From positions 186,001-250,000 of the forward strand of contig CAJJCB010000027.1 of assembly GCA_905182565.1 (NCBI GenBank): 64,000 nucleotides of DNA. Reading direction: 5' to 3'. This document shows positions 9,006 through 17,541 of this stretch, piece by piece. A program made the position numbers and the translations under genes. The notes beneath the pieces are model-generated. The model saw nothing but the letters and a program-made list of their open reading frames with translations, had not been told where the DNA came from and made no database searches. Source of the stretch: Acidimicrobiaceae bacterium (lineage in GTDB: Bacteria > Actinomycetota > Acidimicrobiia > Acidimicrobiales > Poriferisodalaceae). Position 1 is the stretch's first letter. Every line of letters starts with the position of its first letter.

Positions 9006-10256
9006 ATGTTTGACGATGAAACTCTGCGCGAGATTCGTGATCGATTCCATTACGCCGATGCGTGTCCATACCAGGGAGAGCGCGTTTTTTTTGAAAACGC
9101 AGGCGGTTCCTTAACACTAAAATCAGTCGTCGAGCGAACTGCTGAATTGCTCGCCATCCCAGATAACCAGGGACGAGCCAATGTCGCATCTGTTGAGATA
9201 GCCAAGATCATTGAATCTGGCAAAAATGATATGAAAACGTTTTTCAGAGCATCTTCGGGAACGGTTTTTATTGGAGAAACCGGCACTGAGCTTTTAGGAA
9301 GATTAATTCGGAGCGCAATTTTGGTAACAGATGGGACAAATATAGTTGGAAGTACTTTGGAACATCCAGCTACTTACAGCGCATGTGAGAGGTGGGTTGA
9401 AGTGGTGGGGAAAGAGTATCGGCGTGTCCCATTTGATGTTGAGACTTCTGTAGTAACTGCTGAGCATTACAGTAACTATCTGGATGTGAGCACTGGAGTA
9501 GCAACAATTATTCATGCAAGCCCGGTGACTGGGATGCATGTCGATGTGGCGTCGATTGCTCAAAAGATCAGAGAAGTTGCTCCGGAAACTTACATAATTG
9601 TTGATGGTATTCAATTTGCTGCACATGGCGAAATCGACATAGATAGTTATGACATCGATGCCTATGTAGTTTCTGGGTACAAAATGTTTTCGCGACATAA
9701 CTATGGAGTTGCTTGGCTTTCTGAACGAATGGCGAGAATCAAGCATGATCAACTAAAAGGCGCTCCTGAAGATGCATGGGAGTTAGGGACCCGAGATATC
9801 TCGGCCTACGGAGCTTGTTCAGAAGTTCTTAAATATTTGGTTTGGCTTGGGGAAAAATCGGGCGCTTCGCAGAGCGCTGACGTTCGATCCGTTTTAGAGC
9901 AAACAACAAAGGTAATAAAAGAACACGAACGAGGTCTTGTCGATGTGATGCTTCATGGAACTGATTCCCTAAGAGGGCTAGCTCACATAGAACAAGTAAA
10001 GGTAATTGGACCGGTTTCTAGTGAGCATCGTTCTGGGATGGTGTCTTTTCAAATAAGTGGTATGCCTGCTGCAGATGTAGTGGAAGCATTGAATAAAAAA
10101 AGAATAAGGACGCATGCTCGTAAGAGAGACCACTACTCATCGACAATATTGGAACCATTGGGGGTAATCGACTGTGTCCGTGCTTCGGTGTGTCACTACA
10201 ACTCTGTGAAAGAAATTGAACTGTTCTTAGAAGCGGTTCTTGACATATCAAGCTGA
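9006..10256 (+). CDS. Class V aminotransferase / cysteine desulfurase-like PLP enzyme
   Basis: A 416-aa fold-type I PLP enzyme of the class V (NifS/CsdA-like) group. The Schiff-base lysine is Lys226 in VVSGYKMF, preceded by IIVDGIQFAAH (Asp200 binds the pyridine nitrogen) and LEHPATYS (His119 stacks on the ring). FFENAGGS near residue 30 resembles the usual YLNNAA opening. A very strong Shine-Dalgarno (AAAAAGGAGGAAAA) precedes the ATG. No obvious catalytic cysteine loop supports a desulfurase role, so a lyase or aminotransferase on an unknown amino compound is as likely. It is divergent from the CoA-transferase and heads a rightward run with the next two genes. Confidence 0.8.
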   Translation: MFDDETLREIRDRFHYADACPYQGERVFFENAGGSLTLKSVVERTAELLAIPDNQGRANVASVEIAKIIESGKNDMKTFFRASSGTVFIGETGTELLGRLIRSAILVTDGTNIVGSTLEHPATYSACERWVEVVGKEYRRVPFDVETSVVTAEHYSNYLDVSTGVATIIHASPVTGMHVDVASIAQKIREVAPETYIIVDGIQFAAHGEIDIDSYDIDAYVVSGYKMFSRHNYGVAWLSERMARIKHDQLKGAPEDAWELGTRDISAYGACSEVLKYLVWLGEKSGASQSADVRSVLEQTTKVIKEHERGLVDVMLHGTDSLRGLAHIEQVKVIGPVSSEHRSGMVSFQISGMPAADVVEALNKKRIRTHARKRDHYSSTILEPLGVIDCVRASVCHYNSVKEIELFLEAVLDISS

Positions 10257-10321
10257 GGGTAACGTCTGAACCCAAAGATATATAAATTTGAGCTTCTAGT
10301 GCTTCTAGTTAAGGGCGACCA

Positions 10322-11449
10322 TTGCTTACTTCTTTCGATGAATTTTTTATTCACCAAACAACACATCCATTAACGAAAACTTATTCAGATGAGCCAAACA
10401 GGTATGACCGTTCTTTTTTTAATGGCTACAGCGGTAATGGACGTACATTTTTTGGAGCAGCAATTGGGAGATATCCAAATATAGGGATTCAGGATTGTTC
10501 GTTCACATTTGCACGCGATGATATTCAGCATTCATTTTTTGCTTCAAAGCGAATGTCTGATGATCCGGCAGACATGTCAGTTGGGCCGTTCCGAATCGAA
10601 ATTATTGAACCAATGATGAAGTTTTGTCTACATATAGATGAAAACGAGACCGGAATAAGTGCGAATTTAGAGTGGCACCCACGTACAGCAAATTTTCTTG
10701 AAGATCATCAGAACCTTGGACCATCTGAGATAGGCGTTTCCATGGAAACAACTAGATTCAATCAGTTTGGCAAATGGACTGGGAGTATTACGGTTGCTGG
10801 AGAATTAATCGTGATAGATACGGATCCTTTCTGGGGAACTAAAGATCGTTCTTGGGGTATCAGACCAATAGGTGAACCGGTAGCGCGAAAATCTTCTGAC
10901 CCGCTAAAGGGACTGAAGTTTTTTTGGGCACCTATCCATTGGGAAAATCATGCTACTCATATGAGTGTTTTCGAAGGAGATGCAGGTCAACGTTGGCATT
11001 GGGACGGATTTCGGTTGCCGGCCTATTCCACTCCTGAAGAAATACCGGGTATCGAAGATGTCGATGGCATACAACGTGCCTTATCTGTTGATCATGATTT
11101 CAGATGGCGTCAGGGCACCCGAAGAGTGTCGGGCGGAACAATATCTATGAATATTTCAGATTCTGATCCTTTAGTAATGGAGATTAAACCGTTACTTACA
11201 GTGCAAATGAAAGGTTTAGGCTACGGTCATCCGAAATGGGGTCACGGCAGGTGGCATGGCGAATTTGTTTGCGACGCTGAAACGTGGTCATTGAAGGACA
11301 TAGATCCTTTGGCTAAAGAAAATATCCACGTGCAAGAGGTTATTAGTGTGCGATGCGGAGACCAAAGAGGGATAGGAGTTCTTGAGCAGCTGGTTTTTGG
11401 GCCGTACCCGAAGTATGACTTCAGTAACTTTTTGGATGCTGCAACATAG
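10322..11449 (+). CDS. Unrecognised 375-aa beta-rich protein (possibly DUF7064/7065, CrtC/AttH-like)
   Basis: I cannot name this gene with confidence. The protein is rich in Trp, Gly and His with blocks such as FWGTKDRSWGIRP (about residues 180-192), FWAPIHWEN and GYGHPKWGHGRWHGE. These resemble paired lipocalin-like proteins annotated as DUF7064/DUF7065 or hydroxyneurosporene-synthase (CrtC)/AttH-like, often found in actinobacterial steroid or lipid catabolic clusters. No signal peptide or membrane segment is visible. The start is TTG at 10322: an in-frame stop at 10310-10312 blocks extension, the next in-frame ATG is far downstream, and AAGGG sits six bases before the TTG. It lies between the aminotransferase and the second nitroreductase. 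Confidence 0.6.
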   Translation: MLTSFDEFFIHQTTHPLTKTYSDEPNRYDRSFFNGYSGNGRTFFGAAIGRYPNIGIQDCSFTFARDDIQHSFFASKRMSDDPADMSVGPFRIEIIEPMMKFCLHIDENETGISANLEWHPRTANFLEDHQNLGPSEIGVSMETTRFNQFGKWTGSITVAGELIVIDTDPFWGTKDRSWGIRPIGEPVARKSSDPLKGLKFFWAPIHWENHATHMSVFEGDAGQRWHWDGFRLPAYSTPEEIPGIEDVDGIQRALSVDHDFRWRQGTRRVSGGTISMNISDSDPLVMEIKPLLTVQMKGLGYGHPKWGHGRWHGEFVCDAETWSLKDIDPLAKENIHVQEVISVRCGDQRGIGVLEQLVFGPYPKYDFSNFLDAAT

Positions 11450-11476
11450 AGCTGTCATACATGGAATAGTTGTTAT

Positions 11477-12151
11477 ATGGAAACTTATGATGTTATGCGT
11501 ACCACTTTTGCTGCTCGGGATTTCACTGATGATGAAGTCTCAGATGAAGTTGTTTATCGCATACTCGATAACGCTCGATTTGCTCCAAGTGGAGGCAATC
11601 GACAAGGCGGTCGGGTCATCATAATTAAAAACCCGGATATTAAACGCCAGCTTGGTCATTTGTGTTTGCCGGGGCTTCGGGTTTATCGAGAGCAGATAAG
11701 AGCTGGCGAAAGTCCATGGCAGAGCGTAACTAAGACAGTTGTGGACGTTGAAGCCGTAGCGGCTGATGTTTCGATCCCAACAATCATTCCGATGTTCGAT
11801 AATTTGCAGGAAATTCCGCTGGTGATGGTTGTGGCAGTTGACCTTAATTTCGTAGCATCCATGGATCAAAATTTGGATCGAATTGGAGTGATAAGCGGAG
11901 GATCGATTTATCCCCTCGCTTGGAACATTTTGCTTGGTGCTCGAAACGAAGGGCTTGGAGGCACTCTTACAACTTTGATTGCTACTGCTGAACCGGCAGC
12001 GCAGGAGCTATTGGGATTAAAATCTCATGAGGCAGTAGCTGCCTTGCTGACAATAGGTAAACCAAAGAAACAGTTAACAAAGCTGACTCGAAAGTCAGTC
12101 GAAGAATTTGTTACCATTGATCGCGCTGACGGGCAGGCCTTTACTGGATAG
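11477..12151 (+). CDS. Nitroreductase-family flavoprotein (sister of 7039-7716)
   Basis: A 224-aa FMN-dependent nitroreductase-family protein with FAARDFTDDEVSDE, ARFAPSGGNRQGGRV and ARNEGLGGTLTTL. It is an evident paralogue of the protein at 7039-7716, with the same length, block order and insertions, so one likely arose from the other by duplication. The two now flank the CoA-transferase, aminotransferase and 375-aa protein and point away from each other. It starts 27 bp after the 375-aa gene. The substrate is unknown. One residue after the flavin segment differs (GG here, GW in the sister), which may alter substrate access (inference). Confidence 0.85.
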   Translation: METYDVMRTTFAARDFTDDEVSDEVVYRILDNARFAPSGGNRQGGRVIIIKNPDIKRQLGHLCLPGLRVYREQIRAGESPWQSVTKTVVDVEAVAADVSIPTIIPMFDNLQEIPLVMVVAVDLNFVASMDQNLDRIGVISGGSIYPLAWNILLGARNEGLGGTLTTLIATAEPAAQELLGLKSHEAVAALLTIGKPKKQLTKLTRKSVEEFVTIDRADGQAFTG

Positions 12152-12451
12152 GGATTAGACGCTAGGGACCGCTCGTTGGGCTATTCCGGCTAGATCACAG
12201 TCTGTTGGAAGCGTCCCAGGTTGCGAACCATGGTCTCCCCCTAAGAGGGAACGTAAATAAGCATCGGTTAAAAATTGGTCATTTATCCTTGCTTAAGAAA
12301 CTAAAACTAACAATATTTTTTTAAGAGACATATATAAGAATTATGTTCTACCTAATCTAGTTTTAAGCTAAATCTTCTTTGATGGCTTTTAGTAGGCATT
12401 TACTGGCTAAAGGCACTACCGTCAGAAGGGTAACTCTGGGAGGGTTTATTT
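12152..12451. other. Non-coding gap before the molybdoenzyme operon
   Basis: This 300-base gap has no convincing gene. It is AT-rich toward the right, as expected for a promoter region feeding the molybdoenzyme operon, and ends with a good ribosome-binding site (GGGAGGG at 12437-12443) before the GTG start. I see no tRNA, riboswitch fold or clear terminator. Confidence 0.5.
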
Positions 12452-13324
12452 GTGAAGTACGCATCACCATCTTCAGTCGAAGAAGCAACCGGTGTGCTTG
12501 CGGGAGCGTTATCTGCGCAAGTTTTTGCTGGGGCTACGGATGTAGTTCCTCAAATTCGAGCAGGTCGCAAGCAGCCGGAAATATTAGTTGATTTAAAAGG
12601 AATTAAAGAGCTACTGAACGTGTCAAATGAAGCCACGCATTGGCGAGTGGGAGCAGCTACTCCAACAGCTCGTTTGACAGAGAATAGTGATTTTAGTTCT
12701 GAATTCCCTGGTTTGTCTGAAGCTGCTGGACTTATTGGTTCTGACCAAATACAAAATCGATCAAGCCTTGGCGGAAATTTGTGTAACGGTTCGCCGGCTG
12801 CAGATTCAGTTCCTGCAATGGTAGTGAACGGCGTACGAGCCGTAGTTGCTGGTGGCAGCGGATCCCGGACTGTACCGGTTTCAGAAATCGTGACTGGTCC
12901 TGGTAAAACTTCATTGGCAGATGACGAGTTCATAGTTGAATTCGAAATTGATCATATGCCTGCTCATACCGGGGACGCGTATTTGCGATTAATACCTAGA
13001 ACCGAAATGGATATAGCCGTTGTTGGAGTCGGAGTCAGAGTGACACTTGACGACGTTGGCATGGTTAGTGCTGCAGATATAGTTCTCGGAGCAGTTGCCC
13101 CGACGGTTGTCAGAGTTCCAGAAGCCGAGGCAGCATTAGTAGGTAATCAAATCAATGATGAAATTCTCGCTACCGTGTCGGCTGCTGCTAGCGAAGCATG
13201 TAACCCGATTGATGACAAACGAGGGACAATTGCCTACCGCAAACAGGTAGCTGGAGTTCTCGCAAAAAGAGCTGTGCTACTTGCCGCTGAGCGGGCAGCC
13301 GAAAGAAATGGAGACGCAAAATGA
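12452..13324 (+). CDS. Xanthine/CO-dehydrogenase-type FAD-binding subunit (CoxM/CutM-like)
   Basis: A 290-aa medium subunit of a molybdenum hydroxylase. It has the FAD-binding pattern VFAGATDVVPQIRAG (about residues 29-43) and LGGNLCNGSPAADSVP (about 107-122), with the CO_deh_flav_C domain after residue 170. It passes electrons from the Fe-S subunit to FAD. GTG is the start, with GGGAGGG nine bases upstream. It is the first gene of a four-gene set in medium-small-large order, followed by a MoaD-like gene; its last codons overlap the next start by 4 nt (ATGA). Confidence 0.9.
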   Translation: MKYASPSSVEEATGVLAGALSAQVFAGATDVVPQIRAGRKQPEILVDLKGIKELLNVSNEATHWRVGAATPTARLTENSDFSSEFPGLSEAAGLIGSDQIQNRSSLGGNLCNGSPAADSVPAMVVNGVRAVVAGGSGSRTVPVSEIVTGPGKTSLADDEFIVEFEIDHMPAHTGDAYLRLIPRTEMDIAVVGVGVRVTLDDVGMVSAADIVLGAVAPTVVRVPEAEAALVGNQINDEILATVSAAASEACNPIDDKRGTIAYRKQVAGVLAKRAVLLAAERAAERNGDAK

Positions 13325-13797
13325 GTCGTAGACACATTACAGCGACAATTAATGGTGACGAGGTAGATTTTCTTGCTGAAGAAGGTTCTTCTTTATTAAA
13401 CGCCCTGCGCGATGAAGTTGGATTAACTGGAGTTAAAGAAGGCTGCGGCACTGGCGATTGCGGTTCCTGTTCAGTTTTGTTGAATGATTACTTAACCTGC
13501 GCTTGTTTAGTTTTCGCTCCAGAGGTTGAAGGCGGGACCATAGTAACCGTTGAAGGTTTAGCTAATGGTGGTGAGCTTCATCCACTTCAACAGTGTTTTT
13601 TAGAGGGAGCAGCCCTCCAATGCGGAATATGCACGCCAGGATTTTTAATGGCCGCAAAAGCGTTACTTGATCGAAATCCTAACCCAACAGAAACTGAAAT
13701 CCGTTATGCACTCGCAGGCAACCTTTGTCGTTGTACTGGGTATGACAAAATCGTTAGAGCAGTTCAAGAAGCAGCATCACAAATAAGGGAGGCATGA
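13321..13797 (+). CDS. Xanthine/CO-dehydrogenase-type [2Fe-2S] subunit (CoxS/CutS-like)
   Basis: A 158-aa small subunit with two [2Fe-2S] clusters. The plant-ferredoxin-type domain has GCGTGDCGSCSVLLN and a further Cys in the LTCACL segment; the C-terminal all-helical domain has QCGICTPG and LCRCTGYDKIV. These eight Cys match the family exactly. It shuttles electrons from the molybdenum site to the FAD subunit. It overlaps the upstream gene by 4 nt and the large-subunit gene by 4 nt, so translation is probably coupled. Confidence 0.93.
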   Translation: MSRRHITATINGDEVDFLAEEGSSLLNALRDEVGLTGVKEGCGTGDCGSCSVLLNDYLTCACLVFAPEVEGGTIVTVEGLANGGELHPLQQCFLEGAALQCGICTPGFLMAAKALLDRNPNPTETEIRYALAGNLCRCTGYDKIVRAVQEAASQIREA

Positions 13798-16049
13798 TGG
13801 CAGTCATCGAAGAAAACCCTGGGTACAAATGGGTTGGCACCAGACCAATTCGTCCCGATGGTCTTGAAAAAATAACAGGGAAAGCCCAATTTGGTGCGGA
13901 CTCTATTCTACCGGGGATGCTCTACGGCAGTGTTGTCCGATCGCCTCACGCTCACGCCCGTATTCTGTCGATTGATATGTCTGTAGCTAAGTCAATGCCG
14001 GGCGTAAAAGCTGTAATTACTTCTGCTGATTTCCCTGACTTGGCACTGAATGGGGGTTCTGCTGGCGATATTGATATGTCAAACAACGTAATGGCACGCG
14101 CCAAAGTTCTCTATGAGGGGCATGTCGTTGCAGCAGTAGCAGCTAACACCCGGGAGCAAGCAAAGGCCGCAGCCGACGCTGTAATAGTTAATTATGAGGT
14201 ATTGCCTCATGTTCTAACAGTAGATGAAGCAATGGCTGATAATGCTCCGTTGCTTCATGATGGAATGTACACCAAGGGAATAGATCCAAAACCTGAGAAG
14301 CCATCGAATGTGGCTAGTCGTGTAGTCCATGAACGTGGTGACCTCGATAAAGGATTCGCCGAGGCCGATCTAGTTATCGAACGCGAGTACACAACTAAGC
14401 CTGTACACCAAGGATATATTGAACCTCATGCTGCGGTAGCTGATGCTAATTCAGATGGTCGAGCTCACATTTGGTGTTCTTCTCAAGGGCATTTTCAGAT
14501 GCGTGCACACACGGCAACAGTGCTTGGTGTGTCGCCCGGCACTATTAAGGTAACTGCTGCTGAAATAGGTGGCGGATTTGGCGGCAAGACCGTTGTGTAT
14601 TTGGAACCCCTAGCGGTTCGCTTATCTCAACGAGCGGGACGTCCCGTGAAACTAGTTATGGATCGTGACGAAGTTTTTCGTGCGTCAGGCCCAACTTCGG
14701 GAACTCGAATAAAAGTAAAAATGGGTGTAACTAATGAAGGTCAATTGACCGCAGCCGATGTTTGGATGGGATATGAAGCCGGTGCTTTCTCAGGTTCTCC
14801 TGTAGGAGCTGCAGGTATGACAGTTATTGCCTGCTATGACATTCCAAATTTCTTTGTAGAAGGATTTGATGTTGTAGTTAATAAGCCAAGAGTTGCTGCT
14901 TACCGAGCTCCAGGTGCTCCAATGGCAGCGTTTGCTGTTGAAACTGTTATGGATGAATTGGCTCGCGGGATTAATATAGACCCGATTGATTTACGTCTTC
15001 AAAATGCGGTCGTAGAAGGAACTCAAGCTTCATATGGTCCGAAGTTTCCTCGAATAGGGTTCGTTGAAACCCTTGAAGCAATCAAAAATCATCCTCAATA
15101 CACTGCAGAGCTAGGGCCTAATCAAGGACGAGGCGTAGCTGCGGGATTTTGGTTTAACGCAGGAATGAATTCAAGCGCAACCGTTCATATTAATGAGAAT
15201 GGCACTGCTACCGTGGTGGTCGGTTCTCCTGATATTGGCGGTAGCCGGCAATCAATGGCGTTGATGGCGGCAGAAGAGCTTGGTATATCGTACGAAAATA
15301 TTAAACCAGTGGTTGCGGATACTGAAACTGTCGGGTTTAACGATGTAACCGGTGGTAGCCGTGTGACTCTAGCCACGGGAGCGGCAGTAGTGGATGCATG
15401 TCGTGTTATCACCGCAGATCTTCGAGCCAGGGCAGCAAAAACTTGGGATGTTGAGATTGACGATGTTGAATGGGTAGACGGCCAAGCCCAGCACGTAGAT
15501 GGTTCCCAACCCCCGCTTTCCTTAGCTGATTTAGCAGGGAAGTCCGGACGAACTGGCGGACCCATTTCAGCTACAGCTTCATTAAACGCGAGAGGAGTCG
15601 GAGCAGCTTTCTCAACGCAATTGTGTGATGTTGAAGTTGATCCGGAAACCGGTATCACGAGAGTAATCCGGTACGTCTCAGCACAAGATGCAGGACGTGC
15701 AATTAGTCCTGCATACGTCGAAGGACAGATGCAAGGTGGTGTAGCACAAGGAATCGGATGGGCTTTGAACGAAGAATATATTCATAACAGCTCTGGAGTT
15801 ATGGAAAACGCTAGCTTTTTAGACTACCGAATTCCCGTGGCGTCAGACCTACCTATGATTGATACTGTTATTGTTGAGGTTCCTAACCCAGCGCATCCTT
15901 ATGGAGTTCGAGGAGTCGGTGAAGTTGGAATTGTTCCGCCGATGGCTGCTGTGGCAAATGCAATCAGTGATGCAGCTGGTGTTCGAATGAAGGACCTTCC
16001 AATGAGTCCGGTAAAACTGTTGGAAGCCCTGAACGAAAAAGGTAAATAA
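13794..16049 (+). CDS. Xanthine/CO-dehydrogenase-type molybdopterin-binding subunit (CoxL-like, not a CO dehydrogenase)
   Basis: A 751-aa large subunit. EIGGGFGGKT and GSPDIGGSRQS are cofactor-contact segments, and GVGEVGIVPP carries the catalytic glutamate near residue 710. The active-site loop reads AYRAPGAP. Form I CO dehydrogenase has AYRCSFR there, so this is not a CO oxidiser; it belongs with the broad aldehyde / N-heterocycle / hydroxybenzoyl-CoA-type hydroxylases. Normal length. The molybdenum cofactor would be the pyranopterin cytosine dinucleotide type by family. It is probably co-expressed with the FAD and Fe-S subunits and the MoaD-like protein. The substrate is not identifiable. 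Confidence 0.9.
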   Translation: MMAVIEENPGYKWVGTRPIRPDGLEKITGKAQFGADSILPGMLYGSVVRSPHAHARILSIDMSVAKSMPGVKAVITSADFPDLALNGGSAGDIDMSNNVMARAKVLYEGHVVAAVAANTREQAKAAADAVIVNYEVLPHVLTVDEAMADNAPLLHDGMYTKGIDPKPEKPSNVASRVVHERGDLDKGFAEADLVIEREYTTKPVHQGYIEPHAAVADANSDGRAHIWCSSQGHFQMRAHTATVLGVSPGTIKVTAAEIGGGFGGKTVVYLEPLAVRLSQRAGRPVKLVMDRDEVFRASGPTSGTRIKVKMGVTNEGQLTAADVWMGYEAGAFSGSPVGAAGMTVIACYDIPNFFVEGFDVVVNKPRVAAYRAPGAPMAAFAVETVMDELARGINIDPIDLRLQNAVVEGTQASYGPKFPRIGFVETLEAIKNHPQYTAELGPNQGRGVAAGFWFNAGMNSSATVHINENGTATVVVGSPDIGGSRQSMALMAAEELGISYENIKPVVADTETVGFNDVTGGSRVTLATGAAVVDACRVITADLRARAAKTWDVEIDDVEWVDGQAQHVDGSQPPLSLADLAGKSGRTGGPISATASLNARGVGAAFSTQLCDVEVDPETGITRVIRYVSAQDAGRAISPAYVEGQMQGGVAQGIGWALNEEYIHNSSGVMENASFLDYRIPVASDLPMIDTVIVEVPNPAHPYGVRGVGEVGIVPPMAAVANAISDAAGVRMKDLPMSPVKLLEALNEKGK

Positions 16050-16054
16050 GAGCT

Positions 16055-16300
16055 ATGGCGAGAGTTCACCTCTCGGCAGGTCTTCGTGATCTGACCGGGG
16101 GGGTCGCCAATATTGAGATAGAAGCCTCCACGGTTGGAAGACTCATTAAATCGTTAGATCAAATGTTCCCAGGTATAGGTAGCCGACTCTCAGAAGGCAG
16201 TTCGGTAGCTATAAATGGAGAGATATTGACGGATGCAGAGTACGAAAAAATTCCAGCCTCTGCAGAAATCCATTTTTTAGACATCTTGCAAGGTGGATAG
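16055..16300 (+). CDS. MoaD/ThiS-like ubiquitin-fold sulfur carrier
   Basis: An 81-aa beta-grasp protein ending in Gly-Gly (LDILQGG), the C-terminal tail that is adenylated and thiocarboxylated in MoaD and ThiS. MoaD supplies sulfur to molybdopterin. The start lies 5 bp after the large molybdoenzyme subunit, placing this carrier in the structural operon, a sensible supply gene for the cofactor. Other moa genes are not in the window. A dedicated carrier for another thiolated product cannot be excluded. Confidence 0.8.
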   Translation: MARVHLSAGLRDLTGGVANIEIEASTVGRLIKSLDQMFPGIGSRLSEGSSVAINGEILTDAEYEKIPASAEIHFLDILQGG

Positions 16301-16313
16301 TTGATTTCAAGGG

Positions 16314-17531
16314 TCAGTTGTTTGTCCGCTCTGGAAATAGAGATATCAGTGCTGCGATAGCAGATGTAACAATAACAACAGAGATTGCTGCTTCGTAGTT
16401 CACAGCATCGATGACAAAACCGAGCACAGCGGGACCAGCTAAAGCACCTATTCCCAGACCCGTGTAAAACATACCTAACGTTCCAGCTAAGTTTTCCACC
16501 CCGAACCATTGCGCTAAAATTGTGGGCGTAGCCGTAACAAATATTGCCCAACCGGCTCCATGCAGGAGAGCACTAAGGGCGAATAAAGCGTAAGAACTCC
16601 CGGCCACTAGCCAAGTGGTTAAACCAAAAACGATTAAAACCTGGCCCAACTGGTATTGACGCATTCCATTAAAGCGGTTTCCGAATGATCCGGCGAAAAG
16701 TTGGGCTACTACTTTTGAACCGCCGATTAGTCCAACGAGAAGGGCCGCGTAGTGAGAGCTGATGCCGGCTTTCGTGGCGTGGTCATTATAAAACGCGAGC
16801 GGCGCATAGAAGCCTGGGCCTAAGAGAACCACAGCAGCGTAAAGTAATCGGAATTTGGGGGAACTGATGATTTGGCGGAGCGGTAACTGAACGCTTTGTG
16901 CACCGGTGCTAGGAGTAGAGCAAACAAAAACACAACACGTAAGAATTATTCCGCCAATAACGGCGTAGGTGCCTAACGCAACTTGCCAATCCCATCTATC
17001 AATTAACAGACGTGAAATAACTGGTACGAAAAGAGTCCCAACTCCGACCCCAGTGAGTACCAAACTTATCGCAAAGGTTCTTTCCTTCTTAAACCATAGA
17101 CCGACTGTTCCAATCATAGGTGGGTAGCAACACCCGACAGCTCCGCCAACAAGTGGAGCAAAAAAAACATATAGGTGCCAAAGCGAGGTCGCTTGTGAAC
17201 TAATAAATAGACCTGTAGTCAACATGATTGTGCCGGCAGCGACTACCGGGCGAAGACCAACCCGGTCGCTAATTCTGCCGCCGATCACTCCGAACAAATA
17301 ATAAAAACAAATCGCTGCTGAAAATAACGGAGCGACAGGACCAGAGCTTGTTCCAAACGTGTCCGCAATTGGTGTCAAAAACACCCCGAATGAAAAAAGA
17401 ATTCCGAATGTTACAAAATTCGCAATTGCTGCTGCTCCGGTTACGTACCAACCTTTTCGTTGGTCTAGTTGATCTTGAGACGGTGATAGTCCAACTTCAA
17501 CACTTGAGCGATCGAAGCTAGTTGGTTTCAC
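16314..17531 (-). CDS. MFS transporter, 12 membrane segments
   Basis: A 405-aa major facilitator protein. About twelve hydrophobic segments are visible, with GGRISDRVGLRPVV between segments 2 and 3 matching the MFS A-motif (G.l.DR.G.r). The overall look fits the monocarboxylate/oxalate-formate antiporter-like groups, so it may carry an organic acid (inference). GTG is the likely start. It is the last of a leftward run F420-oxidoreductase, SDR, MFS, and converges on the molybdoenzyme operon with a 13-bp gap. Confidence 0.88.
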   Translation of the reverse strand: MKPTSFDRSSVEVGLSPSQDQLDQRKGWYVTGAAAIANFVTFGILFSFGVFLTPIADTFGTSSGPVAPLFSAAICFYYLFGVIGGRISDRVGLRPVVAAGTIMLTTGLFISSQATSLWHLYVFFAPLVGGAVGCCYPPMIGTVGLWFKKERTFAISLVLTGVGVGTLFVPVISRLLIDRWDWQVALGTYAVIGGIILTCCVFVCSTPSTGAQSVQLPLRQIISSPKFRLLYAAVVLLGPGFYAPLAFYNDHATKAGISSHYAALLVGLIGGSKVVAQLFAGSFGNRFNGMRQYQLGQVLIVFGLTTWLVAGSSYALFALSALLHGAGWAIFVTATPTILAQWFGVENLAGTLGMFYTGLGIGALAGPAVLGFVIDAVNYEAAISVVIVTSAIAALISLFPERTNN

Positions 17532-17541
17532 AACGAATTCT

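Noticed and set aside
12379-12591. 70-codon plus-strand frame before the molybdoenzyme operon
   Set aside because: Runs into the FAD-subunit gene in another frame and has no motif; the GTG at 12452 with GGGAGGG is clearly the real start.
15185-15658. 157-codon minus-strand frame inside the molybdoenzyme large-subunit gene
   Set aside because: It lies opposite a well-supported gene and reads as a low-complexity Ser/Thr/Pro shadow.
13794-16049. Carbon monoxide dehydrogenase as the name for the molybdoenzyme
   Set aside because: The active-site loop is AYRAPGAP, not the AYRCSFR of form I CO dehydrogenase.
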